Shown here one piece after another: positions 1 to 7,901 of a stretch of 13,446 nt of DNA. Position 1 is the stretch's first letter. Each line of letters begins with the position of its first letter. Source of the stretch: Actinomycetes bacterium. GTDB lineage: Bacteria; Actinomycetota; Acidimicrobiia; Acidimicrobiales; Microtrichaceae. Where the stretch lies: positions 1 through 13,446 of the forward strand of contig JAEZFI010000050.1 in NCBI GenBank assembly GCA_023437745.1, read 5' to 3'. Made by a program: the position numbers and the translations under genes. The notes beneath the pieces were generated by a model. It saw only the letters and a list, made by a program, of their open reading frames with translations. It did not search any database and was not told the DNA's origin.

Positions 1-1741
1 GGGGGTCCGCCAGCGGCTCGGCACCGAGCAGGACGAGGACGTCGATGCGTCCCTCGGCCGCTGCGGTGAGGATGCCGGTGGCGTCGAGGCCCCGTTCGGC
101 CGGGACCCTCGGCCACACGACCGAGGCCCGGGCGTCGCCGTCGTCGAGGGCCACCCGGCCCGGGAGCAGGCCCGGCGCCATGCCCATGTCGAGGGCGCCG
201 TGCACGTTCCCCCGGCGCAGGCCCGACAGGAAGCGCGCCCCCGGGAGGCGGCTCAGCGCGGCGGCGGCGTCCACGATCGTGCCGGCGGACTCGGCGATCG
301 ACGGCCGGCCGAGCACCACGGTCACCGACGAGGCGGCACCGATGAGGTCACGGGCCGCGGTCACGTCGGCGGTGGCATCGCTGCCGCCGTCGACCAGTGC
401 GTCGGCCAGCGCCGCGGCTTCGCCCGGGCGGTAGACGAGCGATGCCGCCGCCAGCTCCGTGAGCGAGCTCGACGTGGACGTCAGCTCGATCAGCTTCACG
501 TGCCCGTGGTCGACCGCGTGCTTGAGGCGGATGTAGAGGACCGGCAGGGCTTCCTTCGGGTCCGGCCCGAGGTACACCACGACCCCACCCGGGGCCACGG
601 CCTCGTCGATGGTCGCGCGGGGCAGCCCGAGGACCACGTCGGCGGGCAGTCCGTCGCCCAGCTGGGCGTCGACGTGATCGGTGCCCAGGGCGCCCTTCGC
701 CAGCTTCGTCCAGGCGTAGGCGGCCTCGTTCGTGAGGCGTGCACCGCCGACCACGGCGATCCCGCCGGCACCGTTGCCACCCTTGACCGCAGCGGCGAGG
801 GCCTCGGCCGCCGTGTCGAGCGCGTCGTTCCACGCCGCCGGCTCCAGGGCGTCGCCGGCCCGCACCAGCGGACCCGTCAGGCGCTCGTCGGCGTCGATCG
901 CCTCGAACCCGAACCGCCCCTTGTCGCACAGCCAGCCCCAGTTGACCGGGTCGCTGTCGACACCCTGGTAGCGGAGCACCTGGTCACGGGACGACTCGAC
1001 GGTGATGCGACAGCCGACCGAGCAGGTGGTGCAGGTCGATTCGACCTTCTCGAGGTCCCACGGGCGGGCCTTGAACCGGAAGGGCTTGGCGGTGAGGGCA
1101 CCGACCGGGCAGATCTGGACCGTGTTGCCCGAGAAGTAGGAGGCGAACGGCTCGTCCGGGAACGTGTTGACCTGGGTGTTGGCGCCGCGGTCGATGAAGT
1201 GGATGAGCGGGTCGTCGACCACCTCCTTGGCGAACCGCGTGCAGCGGTCGCAGAGGATGCAGCGCTCCCGGTCGAGCATCACGGTCTCGGAGATCGGGAT
1301 CGGCTTGGTGTAGTGCCGCTTCTCCTCGACGAACCGGCTCTCGCCCGGGCCGTACGCCATCGTCTGGTCCTGCAGCGGGCACTCCCCGCCCTTGTCGCAG
1401 ACCGGGCAGTCGAGCGGGTGGTTGATCAGGAGGAACTCGAGGACGCCGTCCTGGACCTTCTGCACGTTCTCGGTGGCCGTCTCGACCTTCATGCCGTCGG
1501 TGCACTCGAGCATGCAGCTGGGCTGCAGCGCCGGACCCCGACCCGAATCGACCTCGACCAGGCACATCCGGCACATGCCCACGGGGCTCATGCGCGGGTG
1601 GTAGCAGAAGCGCGGGATGTAGGCGCCGTTCCGCTCGCACGCGTCGATGAGCAGTTCGCCCTTCTGGGCCTCGATCTCCTGGCCGTTGACCACGAGGGTC
1701 ACCGGCTCCGTGATCGTGACGGGCGGCGGTGCCTCGCTCAT
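1..1741 (-). CDS. nuoG: NADH-quinone oxidoreductase subunit G, partial (3' end beyond the window)
   Basis: Peripheral-arm subunit of complex I that relays electrons through several Fe-S clusters from NuoF towards NuoB. The reading frame stays open from the ATG at 1741 to the window edge, giving 580 codons; the C-terminus is missing. Visible ligand sets, in order: a [2Fe-2S] N1b set C46, C57, C60, C76; the N5 set H108, C112, C115, C121; the N4 set C161, C164, C167, C211; and an N7-type set C237-x2-C240-x3-C244-x27-C272. From about residue 280 the protein continues into the molybdopterin-oxidoreductase-like fold, Ala/Gly rich and without obvious cofactor residues. The start codon overlaps the nuoF stop in ATGA, so translation is probably coupled. 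Family identity is certain from the cysteine pattern. N7 is known only in some lineages. Whether the rest of the gene is intact cannot be seen here. Confidence 0.96.
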   Translation of the reverse strand, partial: MSEAPPPVTITEPVTLVVNGQEIEAQKGELLIDACERNGAYIPRFCYHPRMSPVGMCRMCLVEVDSGRGPALQPSCMLECTDGMKVETATENVQKVQDGVLEFLLINHPLDCPVCDKGGECPLQDQTMAYGPGESRFVEEKRHYTKPIPISETVMLDRERCILCDRCTRFAKEVVDDPLIHFIDRGANTQVNTFPDEPFASYFSGNTVQICPVGALTAKPFRFKARPWDLEKVESTCTTCSVGCRITVESSRDQVLRYQGVDSDPVNWGWLCDKGRFGFEAIDADERLTGPLVRAGDALEPAAWNDALDTAAEALAAAVKGGNGAGGIAVVGGARLTNEAAYAWTKLAKGALGTDHVDAQLGDGLPADVVLGLPRATIDEAVAPGGVVVYLGPDPKEALPVLYIRLKHAVDHGHVKLIELTSTSSSLTELAAASLVYRPGEAAALADALVDGGSDATADVTAARDLIGAASSVTVVLGRPSIAESAGTIVDAAAALSRLPGARFLSGLRRGNVHGALDMGMAPGLLPGRVALDDGDARASVVWPRVPAERGLDATGILTAAAEGRIDVLVLLGAEPLADP

Positions 1742-3159
1742 GCGTGGACCTCTTCGACCTCTTCGGGGGTGGTGATCACGGCCACGGGGATCGCGTCGCG
1801 ACGCGTGATCTTCGCCTCGAACTCGTGGCGGAAGCGGCGGATCGCGGACGTGATGGGCGCGACGGCGGACGGCCCGAGCGGGCAGATCGTGGTCTGGCGC
1901 GGCGGGTACGGGACGGCGTCGAGGCCGGCCTCGGGGTGTGCCGCCACCGGGTACGGCCCGGGGCTGATGTTGTCGCCGACGTCGAGGAGCTTGTCGATGT
2001 CGGACGGGCGACCCTGGCCGTCGAGGATGCGCTGGAGGATCTTCTCGCTCCAGTTGGTGCCCTCGCGGCACGGGGTGCACTTGCCGCAGGACTCGCGGGC
2101 GAAGAACCGGACGATGCGGAGGCACGCCCGCACGGCGTCGGTGGTGTCGTCCATGACGACGATGGCGCCGGAGCCGAGCATCGAGCCGGCGGCACCGACC
2201 GTGCGGCCCTCGAGCGGCAGGTCGACCTGCTCGGCGAAGAACCACGGTGCGGAGGCGCCACCGGGGATGAACATCTTCAGCTCGTTGTCGTCGCGGATGC
2301 CGCCGCCGTACCGCTCGTCGTAGAAGAGGTCCCGGTAGGTGGTCGTCCCCTGCGGCACCTCGAAGACGCCCGGACGCTGCACGTGACCCGACACGGCGAC
2401 CAGGCGGGTGCCGGGCGATGCCTCGGAGCCCAGGTCCTTGTAGGCCTCGACGCCGTGCACCATCAGCCACGGGAGGTTGGACAGCGTCTCGACGTTGTTG
2501 ACGATCGTCGGCGCCATGTAGAGGCCCTTGGCCGCCGGGAAGAACGGGGGCTTGAGGCGCGGCATCCCGCGGTTCCCCTCGAGCGACTCGATGAGGGCCG
2601 TCTCCTCGCCCACGATGTACGCCCCCGCACCCCAGTGCAGGACGATGTCGACGCTGAAGTCGGTCCCGAGGATGTCCTTGCCGACCAGGTTCGCGGCGTA
2701 CGCCTCGTTGAGGGCTGCGGCGATGCGCTCCTGGGCGTGCGCCATCTCGCCCCGGACGTACAGGAACACCTGGGCGCACCCGATGGCGTAGGCGGCGATG
2801 AGGCAGCCCTCGATCAGCTGGTGCGGGTCGCGCTCCATGAGGACGCGGTCCTTGTAGGTGCCGGGCTCCGACTCGTCGCCGTTGACGACGAGGTACCGGG
2901 GCCACACGCCGGGCGGGCAGAAGCCCCACTTGGTGCCGGCCGGGAAGCCCGCGCCGCCGCGTCCGAGCAGCGTCGCGTTGCGGACCTCGTCCATGACCGC
3001 GGAGGGCGACATGCCGAGGGCGCGCCGCAGGCCGGCGTAGCCCTCGTAGCTGCCCGAGGCGCGGTACCCGTCGAGGGTGTGCGCGTCGAGGACGTCGAAG
3101 CGCGAGCTGACGATCCGCGTCTCGGTCGTCGTGGTCGCCGACTCGGCGGCGGCGTTCAC
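1738..3159 (-). CDS. nuoF: NADH-quinone oxidoreductase subunit F (NADH/FMN-binding)
   Basis: Cytoplasmic 473-residue subunit that oxidises NADH via FMN and passes electrons to the [4Fe-4S] cluster N3. The glycine-rich nucleotide motif GRGGAGFPAG lies at 66-75, the NGDESEPGT FMN/NADH segment at 93-101, and GAGAYIVGEETALIESLEG at 177-195. N3 ligands are C358, C361, C364 in ESCGKCTPCREG, plus C426. The last ligand is C364-x61-C426, whereas the usual spacing is about 40, because a Pro-rich stretch (about 399-421) is inserted. The normal LGD after the last Cys reads LGPS. The start is GTG, overlapping the nuoE stop by 4 nt (GTGA); the stop overlaps the nuoG start. The first 20 residues are Ala/Thr rich and probably disordered. 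Identity is certain; the effect of the insertion is inference. Confidence 0.97.
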   Translation of the reverse strand: MNAAAESATTTTETRIVSSRFDVLDAHTLDGYRASGSYEGYAGLRRALGMSPSAVMDEVRNATLLGRGGAGFPAGTKWGFCPPGVWPRYLVVNGDESEPGTYKDRVLMERDPHQLIEGCLIAAYAIGCAQVFLYVRGEMAHAQERIAAALNEAYAANLVGKDILGTDFSVDIVLHWGAGAYIVGEETALIESLEGNRGMPRLKPPFFPAAKGLYMAPTIVNNVETLSNLPWLMVHGVEAYKDLGSEASPGTRLVAVSGHVQRPGVFEVPQGTTTYRDLFYDERYGGGIRDDNELKMFIPGGASAPWFFAEQVDLPLEGRTVGAAGSMLGSGAIVVMDDTTDAVRACLRIVRFFARESCGKCTPCREGTNWSEKILQRILDGQGRPSDIDKLLDVGDNISPGPYPVAAHPEAGLDAVPYPPRQTTICPLGPSAVAPITSAIRRFRHEFEAKITRRDAIPVAVITTPEEVEEVHA

Positions 3160-3812
3160 GCGTCACCTGCCGGTGCGCCCGGGGCTGCTGCGGCCTCGGC
3201 GGCAGCGAGCTCCTCGTGGCGGCGGATCCACACGGGCTGCGTCTGCAGCTCGGGTGCCGTGATGTTCGCGATGCGGTCGGCGCCGAGGTCCTGGCGGACC
3301 CGGCCGAGCGTGCCGTGGGGCGGCACGTCGTCGCGCCGGCCGGACCGGAGGTCGTCGACGAGGCGGTCGAAGTCGTCGTCGGACACCTGGTGGAAGTACC
3401 GGTAGTTCACCTGGCACGCCGGCGCCTCGGTGCAGGCGGCGATGCACTCGACGTCCTCGAGCGTGAACATGCCGTCGTCCGTCGTGCCGCCGGGCTGGAT
3501 GCCGAGCACCTCGGACGCGTGGTCGAGGAGCTCCTGGCCCCCGAGCAGCTGGCACGAGATGTTGGTGCACACGTTGACCACGTAGCGGCCGACCTCGTGG
3601 CGCTTGAACATCTCGTAGAACGACGCGGTCCCGAGGACCTCCGCCGGTGTCACGCCGACCAGTTCCGCGATGTGCGCCATGGCCTCGCTCGTGAGGTGGC
3701 CGGTCTGCTCCTGCGCCAGGTGGCAGAGCGGGATGGTGGCCGACTTCGGACGCGGGTAGCGGGCGATGATCGCCCGCGCCAGCTCCTCGTTCTCGGGGGT
3801 GAAGCGGGACAT
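3156..3812 (-). CDS. nuoE: NADH-quinone oxidoreductase subunit E ([2Fe-2S] thioredoxin-like)
   Basis: A 218-residue partner of NuoF that carries the off-path [2Fe-2S] cluster N1a. After an N-terminal helical bundle (PENEELARAIIARYP near the start, family-like), the thioredoxin-fold domain shows ligands C82-x4-C87 (VCTNISC) and C123-x3-C127 (ECIAACTEAPAC). The recognisable domain ends near residue 160. The remaining about 55 residues form an extra tail ending in an Ala/Pro-rich stretch, so the protein is longer than the 160-180 residues of many NuoE. The ATG at 3812 follows the nuoD TAG by 2 nt and gives the family-typical N-terminus; the longer open frame extending upstream to 4253 is only nuoD read out of frame. 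The stop overlaps the nuoF GTG by 4 nt. Identity is secure; the tail has no function I can assign. Confidence 0.96.
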   Translation of the reverse strand: MSRFTPENEELARAIIARYPRPKSATIPLCHLAQEQTGHLTSEAMAHIAELVGVTPAEVLGTASFYEMFKRHEVGRYVVNVCTNISCQLLGGQELLDHASEVLGIQPGGTTDDGMFTLEDVECIAACTEAPACQVNYRYFHQVSDDDFDRLVDDLRSGRRDDVPPHGTLGRVRQDLGADRIANITAPELQTQPVWIRRHEELAAAEAAAAPGAPAGDA

Positions 3813-3814
3813 GG

Positions 3815-5110
3815 CTAGCGATCCACCTCGCCCATGATCGGGTCCACGGAGGAGACGATCGCGACGGTGTCCGCGATGAGCGAGTCCTTCATGAGGTGCG
3901 GGAGGGTCTGGAGGTTCACGAAGCTCGGTCCACGGATGTGCATGCGGTAGGGCTTGCCGGTGCCGTCGGACACGATGTAGCACCCGAGCTCGCCGCGAGG
4001 GCTCTCCACCGCCACGTAGGCCTCCCCCTCCGGCACCTTGAAGCCCTCGGTGAAGATCTTGAAGTGGTGGATGAGGGCCTCCATGGACTCGTCGATGCGA
4101 GCCCGGGGCGGAGGGGTGACCTTCTTGTCCTGGATCCGGTAATCGCCGGCGGGCATCTTGTCGAGGATCTGCCGGATGATGCGAATCGACTCGACCATCT
4201 CCTGGAGGCGGATCGCGTAGCGGTCGAAGCAGTCGCCGTAGGTCCCGACGCACACGTCGAACTCGACGTCCTCGTACCGGAGGTACGGCTGGTCGCGCCG
4301 GAGGTCCCAGGCGTACCCGGTGCTCCGCAGGATGGGACCGGTCGCCCCGAGCGCGAGGGCCTCCGGGGCGCCGATCACGCCCACGCCCTGCAGCCGTTCA
4401 CGCCAGATGGGCTGCCCGGTGAGGAGCGTGTCGAACTCGGCGATGCGCTCGGGCAGCGGGTCGATGAGGCGGGTCACGGCGTCCCGCCAGCCGGGCGGGA
4501 GGTCGGCTGCGACGCCGCCGGGCCGGATGAAGTTGTGGTTCATCCGCAGGCCCGTGACCAGCTCGAAGAAGCGGAGCGTCTCCTCCCGCTCTCGCCAGCC
4601 GTACAGCATCATCGAGACGGCACCGAGGTCCATGCCGTTCGTGGCCATGAACAGCATGTGCGACGAGAGCCGGTTCAGCTCGCACATCAGCATGCGGATC
4701 CACTGCGCCCGCTCCGGCACCTCGATCCCGAGGAGCGTCTCGGTGGCGAGCGAGAAGACCAGCTCGTTGAACATCGGCGACGCGTAGTCCATGCGCGTGA
4801 CATTGGTGGCGCCCTGGACGTACGTCAGGTCCTCGCCGGTCTTCTCCATGCCGGTGTGCAGGTAGCCCAGCACCGGCTTGGAGCGGGTGATCGTCTCGCC
4901 GTCGAGCTCGAGCACCAGCCGCAGCACGCCGTGCGTCGACGGGTGCTGCGGACCCATGTTCATGATCATCCGCTCGCCGGCACCCTCCGCGGTGGGCGCC
5001 TGGTAGCCGGACCGTGCCTCGGCCTCCGCCTCGGACAGGCGCAGCTTCGAGTCGTCGAGGCGCAGGCGCTCGACGGCCGCTTCGAGCTCTGCGAGCTCCG
5101 TCACGCTCAT
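3815..5110 (-). CDS. nuoD: NADH-quinone oxidoreductase subunit D (49-kDa, quinone-site)
   Basis: A 431-residue subunit that builds the quinone-reduction pocket with NuoB. The hallmark MGPQHPSTHG lies at 52-61, followed by GYLHTGMEK at 82-90 and TRMDY at 105-109. By alignment to the Thermus subunit, H60 and Y109 correspond to the quinone-contacting His/Tyr pair. The NiFe-hydrogenase-like body continues through the SPRGELG segment, with the typical terminal DPIMGEVDR. The first 45 residues are an acidic/Ala-rich extension before the conserved core. The ATG at 5110 overlaps the nuoC stop in ATGA, which decides the start; the open frame runs on to 5497 but that part is nuoC out of frame, so this is not a fused NuoCD. 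The TAG stop lies 2 nt before nuoE. Confidence 0.97.
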   Translation of the reverse strand: MSVTELAELEAAVERLRLDDSKLRLSEAEAEARSGYQAPTAEGAGERMIMNMGPQHPSTHGVLRLVLELDGETITRSKPVLGYLHTGMEKTGEDLTYVQGATNVTRMDYASPMFNELVFSLATETLLGIEVPERAQWIRMLMCELNRLSSHMLFMATNGMDLGAVSMMLYGWREREETLRFFELVTGLRMNHNFIRPGGVAADLPPGWRDAVTRLIDPLPERIAEFDTLLTGQPIWRERLQGVGVIGAPEALALGATGPILRSTGYAWDLRRDQPYLRYEDVEFDVCVGTYGDCFDRYAIRLQEMVESIRIIRQILDKMPAGDYRIQDKKVTPPPRARIDESMEALIHHFKIFTEGFKVPEGEAYVAVESPRGELGCYIVSDGTGKPYRMHIRGPSFVNLQTLPHLMKDSLIADTVAIVSSVDPIMGEVDR

Positions 5111-5673
5111 CGGGCGGCCGTTCCGGTCGAGTGGCCCTGGTCCGAGTTGGTGGCCTTGAACTGCACGGGGATCCTGCCGATGGCGTAGTCCTTGCGCAGC
5201 GGGTGGCCGTCCCAGTCCTCGGGCATCAGGATGCGGGTCATGTCGGGGTGGTCGACGAACGTGATGCCGAACATGTCGTAGACCTCGCGCTCCGGTGCTT
5301 CGATGCCGGGATGGATCGCGACCAGGGACGGGCAGGTCGGGTCGTCCTCCGGGACCTGCACGCGCAGGCGCACGCGGCGACGCTGGACGTGATCGATGAG
5401 GAGCACCACCACCTCGAAGCGCTCGAGCTCGATGCCCTCGGGCACCGGCGGCCGCGCTGCGTTGGTGAGGTAGTCGACCCCGAGGACGTCGAGGCACTGC
5501 CAGTAGCCGTCGGCCCGCAGCGCCGTCACCAGCTCGACGAGCTGCTCCCGCGTGGGATGCGCGACGAGCTGCCCCGTCGACGTCGTGGTGGGCACGCCGT
5601 GCAGCTCGGGGGCGGGCGCCGTGTCGGGGGCCTCCGCCACCGACACCCCTTCGGGTGTGGAGTCGACCGTCAC
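5107..5673 (-). CDS. nuoC: NADH-quinone oxidoreductase subunit C (30-kDa)
   Basis: A 188-residue peripheral-arm scaffold protein that contacts NuoD. It has no cofactor. The complex I 30-kDa signature lies at about 128-163: EREVYDMFGI, then HPDMTRILMPEDWDGHPLRKDY. The first about 35 residues are Pro/Thr/Ala rich and not conserved in the family. I chose the GTG at 5673. It lies 1 nt after the nuoB TGA, has a GAAGG Shine-Dalgarno-like run just upstream inside the end of nuoB, and leaves a sensible length. An upstream frame extending to 5763 would overlap nuoB by about 90 nt and is unlikely. The 3' end overlaps nuoD by 4 nt. Identity is secure; the exact start is slightly less so. Confidence 0.95.
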   Translation of the reverse strand: MTVDSTPEGVSVAEAPDTAPAPELHGVPTTTSTGQLVAHPTREQLVELVTALRADGYWQCLDVLGVDYLTNAARPPVPEGIELERFEVVVLLIDHVQRRRVRLRVQVPEDDPTCPSLVAIHPGIEAPEREVYDMFGITFVDHPDMTRILMPEDWDGHPLRKDYAIGRIPVQFKATNSDQGHSTGTAAR

Positions 5674-5674
5674 G

Positions 5675-6280
5675 TCAGGCCTTCCGGGACAGGGCGCCGT
5701 CGCCCAGCTCGACGGGCGTCGCAGTGTCGCCGTGGTCGTGCTCGAGGTGGATCTCCGCTCCACCGGTCGGCGACTGGGCCCGGCGTCGCGTCAGCTCACC
5801 GGACTCGATGGTCTCGTGCAGCGTCACGATCGCGTGGATCAGGGTCTCGGGGCTGGGCGGGCAGCCGGGCGCATAGACGTCCACCGGGACGACCTGGTCG
5901 ACCCCCTGCACCAGCGCGTAGTTGTTGAACATGCCGCCGGAGCTCGCGCACACGCCCATGGAGATGACCCACTTGGGCTCCATCATCTGGTCGTAGATCT
6001 GCCGGAGCACCGGCGCCATCTTCTGGCTGAGCCGGCCCGCGACGATCATCAGGTCCGCCTGGCGCGGCGAGGCCCGGAAGACCTCCATGCCGTAGCGGGC
6101 GAGGTCGTAGTGCGCTCCGCCGGCGGCCATCATCTCGATCGCGCAGCAGGCGAGCCCGAAGGTCGCCGGCCAGGTCGAGCGGGCGCGAGACCACTTCACG
6201 AGGTCCTCGATCTTCCCGGTCAGGAAGTTGTGCTCGAGACCCGCGAACCCGTCGCGCTGGAGGTCCTCGACGATGCCCAT
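5675..6280 (-). CDS. nuoB: NADH-quinone oxidoreductase subunit B (N2 cluster)
   Basis: A 201-residue PSST-type subunit that carries the terminal [4Fe-4S] cluster N2, which reduces the quinone. Ligands are the tandem C45-C46 (LACCAIEMM), C111 (GVCASSGG) and C140 (APGCPPSPE). The loop GRLSQKMAPVLR at 82-93 matches the family quinone-side region. The last 35 residues form a His/Asp-containing hydrophilic tail beyond the conserved core. The ATG at 6280 shares one base with the nuoA stop (TGATG), which points to coupled translation. The nuoC start is 1 nt after the stop. The gene order A-B-C-D-E-F-G is the canonical nuo order. Confidence 0.97.
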   Translation of the reverse strand: MGIVEDLQRDGFAGLEHNFLTGKIEDLVKWSRARSTWPATFGLACCAIEMMAAGGAHYDLARYGMEVFRASPRQADLMIVAGRLSQKMAPVLRQIYDQMMEPKWVISMGVCASSGGMFNNYALVQGVDQVVPVDVYAPGCPPSPETLIHAIVTLHETIESGELTRRRAQSPTGGAEIHLEHDHGDTATPVELGDGALSRKA

Positions 6281-6768
6281 CAGGCTGCCTTCCCCGGCGC
6301 GCCCACGCCGCCGGTGCCGGTCGGCTCACGCCCTTCCAGCCCGACCCGACGCACCGTGGTGCCCGCCGTGCGAGCTGCGTCGACCATCCCGGACCGGCGC
6401 CGCTCCACCTGGCGCGGCCCCCAGTCGAGGGCGCCGTTCGCGATCAGGTAGACGAACGATTCGAACACCGCCAGGGCGAAGATCACGATGGCGAGGATCC
6501 CGAACGTCCCCAGCTCCCGGTACACGGTGGTGAACGGGTAGAGGAAGATGATCTCGATGTCGAAGACGATGAAGATCATCGCGATCAGGTAGAAGCGCAC
6601 CGGGAAGCGCTCCGGCGCCGGCGCCTGGTCGACGACGCCGCACTCGTACGGCGCCACCTTGGCGGCGTTCGGCCGCGGCGGGTTCAGGAACCGTGCCGCG
6701 AGGAAGCTGATGCCGGCGAACAGGCCCGCGAGGACCGCGAGTGCGAGGACGGGCAGGTACTGGCCCAT
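6280..6768 (-). CDS. nuoA: NADH-quinone oxidoreductase subunit A
   Basis: A 162-residue membrane-arm subunit with three predicted helices at about 5-28, 60-78 and 88-110. The conserved PYECGVV (C43 in the TM1-TM2 loop) and the FDIEIIFLYP segment with D70 and E72 are the diagnostic NuoA features at the junction of the two arms. The family is usually 115-145 residues; here a basic then Gly/Pro-rich C-terminal tail of about 45 residues follows the third helix. The ATG at 6768 is 10 nt after the stop of the upstream membrane-protein gene and has a purine run (GGCGGGGGGA) directly before it. No promoter or terminator is visible in that gap, so the nuo genes are probably co-transcribed with the complex III genes upstream. 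Confidence 0.95.
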   Translation of the reverse strand: MGQYLPVLALAVLAGLFAGISFLAARFLNPPRPNAAKVAPYECGVVDQAPAPERFPVRFYLIAMIFIVFDIEIIFLYPFTTVYRELGTFGILAIVIFALAVFESFVYLIANGALDWGPRQVERRRSGMVDAARTAGTTVRRVGLEGREPTGTGGVGAPGKAA

Positions 6769-6778
6769 TCCCCCCGCC

Positions 6779-7888
6779 CTACTTCTCGGCCTCGAACGCA
6801 GCCCGAGCGGCCATGGCTGCCTTGTCCCGGGTGTGCAGGACGATCGAGAACACGACGAACAGCAGGCCCGACACCAGCATGAAGACGAAGGGGATGAAGC
6901 GCTTGTTGCCCAGGTTCCGGAGCTGCACGACCGAGACCGTCGACGCGCCCTCCATCTTCGACGGCGACGGCGGCGTCTCGCCCGGGGCGACGCTGACCGG
7001 CTTCGCCATGGTCGCCGTCACGACGCTGTAGGTCTTGGGGTTCTTCACCTCGAACGTGGTGGCGATGCGGTGCCATGCCTGCTGCAGGGTGCTCCGCTCC
7101 CCGATCGGGTAGCAGGGCTCCTTGCCGCCGTGGAAGAACACGTCGCCGACGATGTAGCTCGAGGACGAGGTCGACTCGCCGAAGGCGTGCTCCTCGGCCA
7201 GCGCGACGTCGGAGCTCGCCACGGCCTCGCCGCGGCGGGGATCGGACTCCGAGAGCAGGCACCAGCCTCCGAGGTGGTCCTCGATCTGGTTGCGGACCTC
7301 CCGGGCCTCGCGGGCGATCTCCTTGGCCAGGTCGGCGTCGCTCGCACCGTCGATCAGGGCACGGGCCTCGGGCTCCTCCTCGAGGAAGTCGAGGGCGTTC
7401 TTCTCGATGCCGGGACGGATCGACGAGGCGACGTCGTCGGGTCCGGCGAGGACGAGCGGGGTCGCGAGGGTGACGACCTGCGACAGCGTGTCGGGCGCGA
7501 AGTCGGCACCCTCCGTGGCCTTCGAGGCCGCGGTCAGCAGCGGGTACTCGGCCATGACGTCGGCCGGATCCGGCAGCTCCTCGGGCGCCGGGAGCGACTC
7601 GACGACCTGTGTGGCGACCGCGTCGTCACGCGTGAAGTTGATCTCGACGGGCATCCACGCCGGCGCACGTCCGACGAGGCCGATGCCGTAGATCCACCAG
7701 ATGATCCCCATGATGAACATCCACCCGAACAGCGCGGCGCCGGCGAGCAGGAAGCCCAGCCGGAAGCCGGAGTTCGTGGAGAGGATCAGGTAGATCGATC
7801 CGGGGAAGAGGACGACCGCCACCACGCAGATCAGGATCCCGCGGATGGTCGGGTCGAATGCGATGGCGCTGAGGATGAGGCTGAGCAT
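6779..7888 (-). CDS. three-helix membrane protein of unknown function, between complex III and complex I genes
   Basis: I do not recognise this 369-residue protein. It has two N-terminal membrane segments (about 15-36 and 43-70, the second rich in Trp/Phe/Gly), then a soluble domain of about 235 residues, then a third helix near the C-terminus (KRFIPFVFMLVSGLLFVVF) and a short charged tail. The charge pattern (basic tail HTRDKAAMAAR) suggests the C-terminus is cytoplasmic and the central domain faces outward. That domain is acidic early on, carries two isolated Cys (in GGWCLLS and EPCYPIG) that could pair, and shows no haem or Fe-S motif. The ATG at 7888 is 13 nt after the cytochrome c stop; a longer frame up to 7999 would start inside that gene and encodes a Pro/Arg-rich artefact. 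Its position suggests an accessory or assembly subunit of complex III or of a III/I assembly; that is inference. Confidence 0.8.
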   Translation of the reverse strand: MLSLILSAIAFDPTIRGILICVVAVVLFPGSIYLILSTNSGFRLGFLLAGAALFGWMFIMGIIWWIYGIGLVGRAPAWMPVEINFTRDDAVATQVVESLPAPEELPDPADVMAEYPLLTAASKATEGADFAPDTLSQVVTLATPLVLAGPDDVASSIRPGIEKNALDFLEEEPEARALIDGASDADLAKEIAREAREVRNQIEDHLGGWCLLSESDPRRGEAVASSDVALAEEHAFGESTSSSSYIVGDVFFHGGKEPCYPIGERSTLQQAWHRIATTFEVKNPKTYSVVTATMAKPVSVAPGETPPSPSKMEGASTVSVVQLRNLGNKRFIPFVFMLVSGLLFVVFSIVLHTRDKAAMAARAAFEAEK

Positions 7889-7901
7889 GATCAGTCCGGG
7901 T

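Noticed and set aside
200..2323. Very long plus-strand open frame opposite nuoG/nuoF
   Set aside because: It is Arg/Asp/Val/Leu-rich GC-bias antisense sequence with no recognisable domain, and lies opposite unmistakable nuoG and nuoF.
1729..3405. Long plus-strand open frame opposite nuoF/nuoE
   Set aside because: It mirrors nuoF and nuoE codons, has no domain and spans a gene boundary; a third-position GC artefact.
3896..5188. Plus-strand 430-residue open frame opposite nuoD
   Set aside because: His/Val/Glu-rich antisense composition; the opposite strand encodes complete nuoD.
3815..5497. Possible NuoCD fusion because the nuoD frame is open to 5497
   Set aside because: The upstream part is Arg/Pro-rich nonsense in this frame, while the nuoC signature is intact in another frame with its own stop overlapping the nuoD ATG.
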